NCBI GenBank assembly: GCA_903909815.1
Contig: CAIVXG010000163.1
Coordinates: 1-45,315, forward strand
Length of the DNA stretch: 45,315 bases
DNA from: an uncultured beta proteobacterium
GTDB lineage: Bacteria > Pseudomonadota > Gammaproteobacteria > Burkholderiales > Burkholderiaceae_C
Direction: 5' to 3'
Position numbers and translations under genes: made by a program. The notes beneath the pieces are model-generated. The model was not told where the DNA came from. It searched no databases and saw only the letters and a list, made by a program, of their open reading frames with translations. This document shows, piece after piece, positions 39,861-45,315 of the stretch (its first letter is position 1; every line of letters starts with the position of its first letter).

Positions 39861-41174
39861 ATGACCACGCCTGGCGAACCCCACGCTCCATTGGCCGAAC
39901 GCCTGCGCCCCAGGCGCCTGAGTGAGGTCATAGGCCAGCAGCATCTTTTGGGCGAAGGCATGGCGCTGCGCGTGGCGTTCGAGTCGGGCCAGCCGCACAG
40001 TTGCATTCTGTGGGGCCCGCCGGGCGTGGGCAAGACCACGATTGCGCGCCTCATGGCCGACTCCTTTGACGCACAGTTCATTGCCATCAGCGCGGTGTTG
40101 GGCGGCGTGAAGGACATTCGCGACGCCGTGGAACGTGCGCAAAGCGCGCGCTCTGAATTGACGCCCAAGCGCACCATTGTCTTTGTCGACGAGGTGCACC
40201 GCTTCAACAAAAGCCAGCAGGACGCGTTTCTGGCGCACGTGGAAAGCGGACTCTTCACCTTCGTCGGAGCCACCACCGAAAACCCCTCCTTCGAAGTCAA
40301 CTCGGCCCTGTTGTCGCGCGCAGCGGTGTACGTGTTGCAGCCGCTGTCGCAGCAGGAGTTGCAGCAGATCGTGCACAAGGCGCAGGCGCTGGACGCGATT
40401 CCGGCCATTGAAACTGCGGCGCTGGAGCGCCTGATCGCCTACGCCGATGGCGATGCGCGCCGGCTCCTGAACACTCTGGAAACCCTGGCCGTGTCGGCCC
40501 GCCAGGACAGGCTGGAGCAAGTCAGTGACGCTTGGCTGCTCAAGGTGCTGGGCGAGCGCATGCGACGCTACGACAAGGGAGGCGAGCAGTTCTACGACAC
40601 CATCAGCGCGCTGCACAAATCGGTGCGCGGCTCCGATCCCGACGCAGCGCTCTATTGGCTGATGCGCATGCTCGACGGTGGTGCGGACCCGCGCTACCTG
40701 GCGCGCCGGTTGGTGCGCATGGCCTGCGAGGACATTGGCCTGGCCGATCCGCGGGCCTTGACGCTGGCGCTGGAAGCGACCCAGGTCTACGAACGCCTGG
40801 GCTCGCCGGAAGGGGAGCTGGCGCTGGCCGAATGCGTCGTCTATCTGGCGGTGGCGGCCAAATCGAATGCGGTCTACAAGGCCTATAACGAAGTGCGCGC
40901 CCTGATCAAAAAGGAAGGCACGCGCCCTGTTCCCATGCATCTGCGCAATGCGCCCACCAAGTTGATGAAGGAACTCGACTACGGCAAAGGCTACCGCTAC
41001 GCGCACGACGAAGAGGGCGGTTTCGCCGCCGGCGAAACCTACCTGCCCGAGGGCATGGCGGGCGCCCATTTCTACCGGCCCGTGGAGCGCGGTCTGGAAA
41101 TCCGCATCGCCGAGAAATTGCGCCAACTGCGCCAGATCAACCAGGCGGCGCCACCACCCAAGCGCCAAGGGTAA
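39861..41174 (+). CDS. rarA: Replication-associated recombination protein RarA (MgsA)
   Basis: This AAA+ ATPase of about 437 residues is related to clamp loaders and acts at stalled replication forks. It has LAERLRPRRLSEVIGQQHLLG at the N-terminus, Walker A GPPGVGKTT, Walker B IVFVDEVHRFN, sensor 1 GATTENPSFEVN and a C-terminal tetramerisation region (LPEGMAGAHFYRPVERGLE). The ATG at 39861 follows the lolA stop by two bases; a GTG at 39855 overlapping that stop is an alternative. Confidence 0.95.
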   Translation: MTTPGEPHAPLAERLRPRRLSEVIGQQHLLGEGMALRVAFESGQPHSCILWGPPGVGKTTIARLMADSFDAQFIAISAVLGGVKDIRDAVERAQSARSELTPKRTIVFVDEVHRFNKSQQDAFLAHVESGLFTFVGATTENPSFEVNSALLSRAAVYVLQPLSQQELQQIVHKAQALDAIPAIETAALERLIAYADGDARRLLNTLETLAVSARQDRLEQVSDAWLLKVLGERMRRYDKGGEQFYDTISALHKSVRGSDPDAALYWLMRMLDGGADPRYLARRLVRMACEDIGLADPRALTLALEATQVYERLGSPEGELALAECVVYLAVAAKSNAVYKAYNEVRALIKKEGTRPVPMHLRNAPTKLMKELDYGKGYRYAHDEEGGFAAGETYLPEGMAGAHFYRPVERGLEIRIAEKLRQLRQINQAAPPPKRQG

Positions 41175-41357
41175 ACCCCCCGCCGTGTCGTCTCGGCGCG
41201 CCCGCCTGCTGGCTACAATCACCCCCACTTGTGCGCCCGCAACCGCGGTCTACCCGACCTCTGGCTGCGATTGGCGCTTTTATTGCTAGACCTGATACGG
41301 GTCAGCGGTTTATCCAAACCACACCACACGCAGCCAACACTGCAGGAGACTTGCGAC
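41175..41357. promoter_or_regulatory. Promoter and leader of the liv operon
   Basis: A -10-like TACAAT (41214-41219, in GGCTACAATCA) would give a leader of about 135 nt before livH. The leader contains a small hairpin GACC-TGATAC-GGGTC (about 41290-41304) and AGGAG nine bases before the livH ATG. I see no leucine-codon-rich leader peptide of the attenuation type. Confidence 0.4.
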
Positions 41358-42287
41358 ATGGAAACATTGCTACAGCAGATCATCAACGGTCTGGTGCTGG
41401 GCAGCATGTATGCCCTGGTAGCCCTGGGCTACACCATGGTGTACGGCATCATCAACCTGATCAATTTTGCTCACGGCGAGGTGCTCATGGTCGGCGCCCT
41501 GACGAGTTGGACCATCATCGGCCTGATGCAGGACTCGATGCCTGGCACACCGGGCTGGCTCATTCTGCTGGTGGCGATGCTGATCGCCTGTGTGGTGTCT
41601 GCCGCGCTGAACTTCGCGATCGAGAAGATCGCTTATCGCCCGCTGCGCAACAGCCCCAAGCTGGCACCCTTGATCACCGCCATCGGCATGTCCATCCTGT
41701 TGCAGACCTTGGCCATGATCATCTGGAAGCCCAACTACAAGCCCTACCCCACGCTCCTGCCAAGCGCACCTTATCAGTTCGGTGGCGCCGTCATCACACC
41801 CACGCAAATCCTGATTCTGGGTCTGACCGCGGTGTCGCTTGCGATTCTGACCTGGCTGGTGAATTACACGCGCCTGGGCCGCGCCATGCGTGCCACGTCG
41901 GAGAACCCGCGCGTGGCCGCGCTCATGGGCGTCAAGCCCGACATGGTGATCTCCGCCACCTTCATCATCGGCGCGGTGCTGGCCGCCATCGCAGGCGTGA
42001 TGTACGCCTCCAACTACGGCACGGCCCAGCACACCATGGGTTTCTTGCCGGGCCTCAAGGCCTTCACCGCAGCCGTATTCGGTGGCATTGGTAACCTTGC
42101 GGGCGCCGTGGTCGGGGGCATCCTGCTCGGTCTGATCGAATCCATCGGCGCCGGCTACATCGGCCAACTCACCGGTGGCGTGCTGGGCAGCAACTACTCG
42201 GACATCTTTGCCTTCATCGTGCTGATCTTCGTGCTTACGCTGCGGCCTTCAGGCCTGCTGGGCGAGCGCGTTGCCGATCGAGCCTGA
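41358..42287 (+). CDS. livH: Branched-chain amino-acid ABC transporter permease LivH
   Basis: This 309-residue inner-membrane permease has about eight hydrophobic segments. The LivH-type start LLQQIINGLVLGSMYALVALGYTMVYGIINLINFAHGE contains the conserved NFAHGE loop. The ABC-contact region TRLGRAMRATSENPRVAALMGV and the closing GGIGNLAGAVVGGILLG are also clear. The start at 41358 has AGGAG upstream; the frame extends further but without a membrane-protein pattern. It is the first gene of livHMGF. Confidence 0.94.
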   Translation: METLLQQIINGLVLGSMYALVALGYTMVYGIINLINFAHGEVLMVGALTSWTIIGLMQDSMPGTPGWLILLVAMLIACVVSAALNFAIEKIAYRPLRNSPKLAPLITAIGMSILLQTLAMIIWKPNYKPYPTLLPSAPYQFGGAVITPTQILILGLTAVSLAILTWLVNYTRLGRAMRATSENPRVAALMGVKPDMVISATFIIGAVLAAIAGVMYASNYGTAQHTMGFLPGLKAFTAAVFGGIGNLAGAVVGGILLGLIESIGAGYIGQLTGGVLGSNYSDIFAFIVLIFVLTLRPSGLLGERVADRA

Positions 42288-42307
42288 ACGCCCTGAGGAG
42301 AAAGACC

Positions 42308-43387
42308 ATGAAAAACAACAAATCCCTTGTGACCCTTGCCAGTGCCTTGGGCCTGCTGCTGCTGCCGCTGCTGCTGCAGTTTTTTGGTAACGCCTGGGTC
42401 CGCATCGCCGACCAGTCGCTGCTGTACGTGCTGCTGGCCATCGGCCTGAACATCGTGGTCGGCTACGCCGGCCTGCTGGACCTGGGCTTCGTCGCCTTCT
42501 TTGCGCTGGGCGCCTACATGTTCGGCCTGCTGGCCTCGCCGCAATTGACCGACGCCTTCCCGTCCATCGCCGCCATGTTCCCCAACGGCATGCACACGCC
42601 GCTTTGGGCGGTGGTGCCGCTGGCGGCCGGTCTGGCAGGCTTCTTCGGCGTGCTGCTGGGGGCGCCCACACTCAAGCTGCGCGGTGACTACCTGGCGATC
42701 GTGACGCTGGGCTTTGGCGAAATCATCCGGGTGTTCTTGAACAACCTGGACCACCCGATCAACATCACCAATGGCCCCAAGGGCTTGAACCAGATCGATT
42801 CAATCACTTTCTTTGGCCTGGATCTGGGCAAACCGCACACCGCCTTTGGTTTTGAAATTGCATCTGTTTCCTTTTACTACTACCTGTTTCTGGCGATGGT
42901 TCTGGTCAGCATCGTGATCAGTCACCGACTGCAGACGTCGCGCATCGGACGCGCCTGGATGGCCATCCGTGAAGACGAAATTGCGGCCAAGGCCATGGGC
43001 ATCAACACCCGCAACATGAAGCTGCTGGCCTTCGGCATGGGCGCCACCTTTGGCGGCGTCGCGGGCTCCATGTTCGCCGCCTTCCAGGGTTTCGTCTCAC
43101 CCGAGTCGTTCAGCTTGATGGAGTCGGTGATGATCGTGGCCATGGTGGTGCTGGGCGGCATCGGCTACCTGCCCGGTGTGATCCTGGGCGCCGTGCTGCT
43201 GTCGGCGCTGCCGGAAGTGCTGCGCTACGTGGCAGGACCGCTGCAGGAGATGACGGGTGGGCGCCTGGACGCCGCCATCCTGCGCCAGTTGCTGATTGCC
43301 TCAGCCATGATCGCCGTGATGCTGATGCGGCCGCGCGGGCTGTGGCCCTCACCGGATCACGGCAAATCACTGCTGACAAAAGTCTGA
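42308..43387 (+). CDS. livM: Branched-chain amino-acid ABC transporter permease LivM
   Basis: This 359-residue permease with about nine to ten membrane segments pairs with LivH. Family features are LLYVLLAIGLNIVVGYAGLLDLGFVAFFALGAY, the ATPase-contact loop SRIGRAWMAIREDEIAAKAMGINTRNMKLLAFGMGA and MVVLGGIGYLPGVILGAVLL. A GAGGAG ribosome site precedes the ATG, 20 bp after livH. A palindromic element separates it from livG. Confidence 0.94.
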   Translation: MKNNKSLVTLASALGLLLLPLLLQFFGNAWVRIADQSLLYVLLAIGLNIVVGYAGLLDLGFVAFFALGAYMFGLLASPQLTDAFPSIAAMFPNGMHTPLWAVVPLAAGLAGFFGVLLGAPTLKLRGDYLAIVTLGFGEIIRVFLNNLDHPINITNGPKGLNQIDSITFFGLDLGKPHTAFGFEIASVSFYYYLFLAMVLVSIVISHRLQTSRIGRAWMAIREDEIAAKAMGINTRNMKLLAFGMGATFGGVAGSMFAAFQGFVSPESFSLMESVMIVAMVVLGGIGYLPGVILGAVLLSALPEVLRYVAGPLQEMTGGRLDAAILRQLLIASAMIAVMLMRPRGLWPSPDHGKSLLTKV

Positions 43388-43399
43388 TGTTGGGACTCC

Positions 43400-43485
43400 C
43401 GTCATTGCGAGCAAAGCGAAGCAATCCATGTCATCGAACCACCGTTGTTGTGGATTGCCGCGTGGCTTTGCGCCGCGCAATGACG
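43400..43485. repeat. MITE/REP-like palindromic element inside the liv operon
   Basis: The left arm starts CGTCATTGCGAGCAAAGC and ends GCAATCCA (43428). The right arm starts TGGATTGCCG (43451) and ends CGCAATGACG (43485). The outer 10 bp and inner 8-9 bp are exact inverted repeats, separated by a 22-bp loop. Such CGTCATTGCGAG...GCAATCCA palindromes are known dispersed non-coding repeats in many bacterial genomes and often translate as spurious CFALLAMTG peptides. It accounts for the 129-bp livM-livG gap, whereas the other gaps in this operon are 20 bp and 1 bp. Confidence 0.82.
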
Positions 43486-43516
43486 ATTCCACTTTGAGAA
43501 TCGATAGGAACAAGAT

Positions 43517-44299
43517 ATGAGCGAAGCAAATAGAGACGTTGTACTGCGCGTCGCCGGCGTGTCCAAACGCTTTGGCGGCCTGCAGGCGCTGAGCGATGTG
43601 GGGATCACGATCGAACGCGGTCAGGTCTATGGACTGATCGGCCCCAATGGCGCGGGCAAAACCACCTTCTTCAACGTGCTCACCGGCCTGTACACCCCGG
43701 ACGGCGGCACGTTTGAGCTGGCCGGCAAGCCGTATCAGCCCACCGCGGTGCATGAAGTGGCCAAGGCTGGCATCGCCCGCACCTTTCAGAATATCCGTCT
43801 CTTCCCCGAAATGACGGCGCTGGAAAACGTCATGGTAGGGCGGCATATTCGCACCAAATCGGGCCTGTTCGGTGCCGTGTTCCGCACGCCAGGCTTCAAG
43901 GCCGAGGAAGCCGCGATTGCGGCGCGTGCCCATGAGTTGCTGGATTACGTGGGCGTGGGGCGACTGGCCGACTACAAGGCACGCACCCTGAGCTACGGCG
44001 ACCAGCGCCGTCTGGAGATCGCCCGCGCTCTGGCCACGGACCCGCAGCTGATCGCGCTGGACGAACCCGCTGCCGGCATGAACGCCACGGAGAAGGTGCA
44101 GTTGCGCGAACTCATTGACCGCATTCGCAACGACAACCGCACCATTCTGCTGATTGAGCACGACGTGAAGCTGGTGATGGGTCTGTGCGACCGCGTCACC
44201 GTGCTCGACTACGGCAAGCAGATCGCTGAAGGCACACCCGCTTCGGTGCAGAAGAATGACAAAGTGATTGAGGCCTATCTGGGCACGGGAGGACACTGA
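43517..44299 (+). CDS. livG: Branched-chain amino-acid ABC transporter ATPase LivG
   Basis: This 260-residue ABC ATPase has Walker A GPNGAGKTT near residue 40, the LivG-type region RTFQNIRLFPEMTALENVMVGRH, the signature LSYGDQRRLEIARAL, Walker B LIALDEPAAGMN and the switch histidine in LLIEHDVKLVM. The AGGA ribosome site lies seven bases before the ATG. It sits downstream of a palindromic insertion and one base before livF. Confidence 0.95.
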   Translation: MSEANRDVVLRVAGVSKRFGGLQALSDVGITIERGQVYGLIGPNGAGKTTFFNVLTGLYTPDGGTFELAGKPYQPTAVHEVAKAGIARTFQNIRLFPEMTALENVMVGRHIRTKSGLFGAVFRTPGFKAEEAAIAARAHELLDYVGVGRLADYKARTLSYGDQRRLEIARALATDPQLIALDEPAAGMNATEKVQLRELIDRIRNDNRTILLIEHDVKLVMGLCDRVTVLDYGKQIAEGTPASVQKNDKVIEAYLGTGGH

Positions 44300-44300
44300 T

Positions 44301-45017
44301 ATGGCCGCAACATTGCTGAAAGTCACCGGACTGAAAGTCGCCTACGGCGGCATCCAGGCGGTCAAGGGCGTGGATTTTGAGGTGCATGAAGGCGAACTGG
44401 TGTCGCTCATCGGCTCCAACGGGGCGGGCAAGACCACCACCATGAAAGCCATCACGGGCACGCTGCCGATCAACGACGGCGACATCGAATACATGGGCCA
44501 CAGTATCCGCGGCCAGGGGCCGTGGGATCTGGTGCGTCAGGGCCTGGCCATGGTGCCCGAAGGCCGGGGCGTGTTCGCGCGCATGAGCATCATGGAAAAC
44601 CTGCAGATGGGCGCCTACATCCGTGACGACAAGGCGGGTATCGCCGACGACGTGGAGAAGGTTTTCACCATCTTTGCGCGTCTGAAGGAGCGCAAGGACC
44701 AACTCGCCGGCACACTGTCCGGTGGCGAGCAGCAGATGCTGGCCATGGGCCGCGCCCTCATGAGCCGGCCCAAGGTGCTGCTGCTGGACGAGCCTTCGAT
44801 GGGACTGTCGCCCATCATGGTGGACAAAATTTTCGAGGTCGTGCGCGACGTGTCAGCCCAGGGCGTGACGATACTGCTGGTGGAACAAAATGCCAGCCGG
44901 GCGCTGGCGATTGCTGGTCGCGGCTACGTGATGGAGTCAGGGCTCATCACCATGTCGGGCGACGCCAAGGAAATGCTGAAAGACCCCAAGGTGCGGGCGG
45001 CTTACCTGGGCGAGTAG
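44301..45017 (+). CDS. livF: Branched-chain amino-acid ABC transporter ATPase LivF
   Basis: This 238-residue ABC ATPase partners LivG. It has Walker A GSNGAGKTTT, the LivF-type Q-loop region LAMVPEGRGVFARMSIMENLQMGAY, signature LSGGEQQMLAMGRAL, Walker B VLLLDEPSMGLSP and the switch region LLVEQNASRAL, where the usual histidine is replaced by asparagine, as is normal in LivF. The start at 44301 (MAATLLKVTGL) follows the livG stop by one base and has GGGAGG upstream. No binding-protein gene (livK) is visible before the window ends. Confidence 0.95.
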   Translation: MAATLLKVTGLKVAYGGIQAVKGVDFEVHEGELVSLIGSNGAGKTTTMKAITGTLPINDGDIEYMGHSIRGQGPWDLVRQGLAMVPEGRGVFARMSIMENLQMGAYIRDDKAGIADDVEKVFTIFARLKERKDQLAGTLSGGEQQMLAMGRALMSRPKVLLLDEPSMGLSPIMVDKIFEVVRDVSAQGVTILLVEQNASRALAIAGRGYVMESGLITMSGDAKEMLKDPKVRAAYLGE

Positions 45018-45151
45018 CGATACCGTGCCACCGTCTGGCAGTGATGGAAATGAATTCAATCCGTGGTGAGTTTGATGCAAAGCCCAACCATCGCGCGCCT
45101 CGTCGCGCTGTTGGGCGTTGGCCCTCGCCGCTGAAATTCGGGTATGTCCGG

Positions 45152-45181
45152 TCGGATATTTCGGGAAACCAGAATATCCGA
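45152..45181. other. 9-bp inverted repeat (possible operator or hairpin)
   Basis: TCGGATATT and its exact complement AATATCCGA flank a 12-base loop about 135 bp after livF. It could be an operator of a gene beyond the window or an RNA hairpin. Confidence 0.45.
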
Positions 45182-45211
45182 CGGCCTACATTGAGTTGAA
45201 CTAAACCGCTG

Positions 45212-45249
45212 ACGCGGTGGTGGTCTGCAAGGGCTGCCACCGCGTTTTT
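45212..45249 (+). terminator. Rho-independent terminator downstream of the liv operon
   Basis: The stem ACGCGGTGG/CCACCGCGT with a 16-base loop is followed by TTTTTGTTT. It is the likely end of the livHMGF transcript. Confidence 0.75.
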
Positions 45250-45315
45250 GTTTGCGCGTGACATGCGTTTGGGGGTGTTGAGGGCAGCCTTCGGGCTGGG
45301 GAATGTTCCCCGGCC

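Larger units (their letters stand above)
45018..45315. other. Region downstream of livF, no gene seen
   Basis: The last 298 bp hold a 9-bp inverted repeat (45152-45181), an intrinsic terminator (45212-45249) and, at the very end, sequence resembling the start of the repeat at 8087-8168. A minus-strand frame reaching from 44947 to 45264 overlaps livF and has no recognisable protein features. Confidence 0.5.

Noticed and set aside
39432-41228. Minus-strand frame of 598 codons opposite lolA and rarA
   Set aside because: Both plus-strand genes are clear; the antisense product resembles nothing known.
41222-41357. Attenuator or riboswitch in the liv leader
   Set aside because: Only a short 4-5 bp hairpin is visible, with no leucine-rich leader peptide, terminator or known riboswitch core.
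44947-45264. Minus-strand 105-codon frame at the right end
   Set aside because: It overlaps the 3' end of livF and a terminator, has no ribosome site and no recognisable features.

Overview
The window looks like chromosomal DNA of a betaproteobacterium of the order Burkholderiales, most likely the family Comamonadaceae (Rhodoferax/Polaromonas/Acidovorax-like). This is inferred from the high GC content, the gene orders tig-clpP-clpX-lon and trxB/ftsK-lolA-rarA, the short Lon and Tig proteins typical of proteobacteria, and a palindromic repeat of a kind I associate with that family. No phage, integrase, transposase or CRISPR array is visible, so this is mainly core genome with a few accessory modules.

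Layout. (1) 1-8.2 kb: a 5'-truncated SAM-methyltransferase remnant; an octahaem cytochrome c with HEAT-like and TPR repeats; an FAD dehydrogenase followed by a ThDP enzyme resembling acetolactate synthase; and, convergent with these, a beta-carbonic anhydrase. (2) 8.2-11.6 kb: a leucine-catabolism unit on the minus strand (liuR, isovaleryl-CoA dehydrogenase, GNAT acetyltransferase) and a divergent metallo-beta-lactamase-fold hydrolase. The two share a perfect 24-bp palindrome read as the LiuR operator. (3) 11.7-12.05 kb: a tRNA-Leu(UAA) gene split in its anticodon loop by a group I intron of about 243 nt, the most unusual element here. (4) 12.3-15.1 kb: a haem-protein cluster of SHP-type cytochrome (DUF1924), dihaem cytochrome c, a cytochrome b561 fused to a second dihaem domain, and a SOUL haem-binding protein. 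(5) 15.2-21.6 kb: tRNA-Leu(UAG), tig, clpP, clpX, lon (with a sigma-32-like promoter), tRNA-Gly(GCC) and tRNA-Cys(GCA), all on the minus strand.

(6) 21.7-27.3 kb: hpnC-hpnD-hpnE for squalene synthesis, followed closely by a penicillin-acylase-family hydrolase. (7) 27.4-33.8 kb: a glutathione S-transferase, ferrochelatase coupled to a 2,4-dienoyl-CoA-reductase-like flavoenzyme, an RsmB-like rRNA methyltransferase, and an exbB-exbD pair with a TTG start. (8) 33.9-41.2 kb: a membrane fatty-acid desaturase, ribosomal proteins L28 and L33, thioredoxin reductase, and ftsK-lolA-rarA. (9) 41.2-45.0 kb: a branched-chain amino-acid ABC transporter (livHMGF) without its binding protein, interrupted between livM and livG by a small palindromic MITE/REP-like element. 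The last 300 bp hold a terminator, a separate hairpin and probably the start of a second dispersed repeat.

The best candidates for a second look are the intron-bearing tRNA-Leu(UAA), the SHP/dihaem/b561-dihaem haem-protein cluster with its duplicated dihaem domain, the LiuR-controlled hydrolase, and the squalene genes joined to a penicillin acylase homologue.
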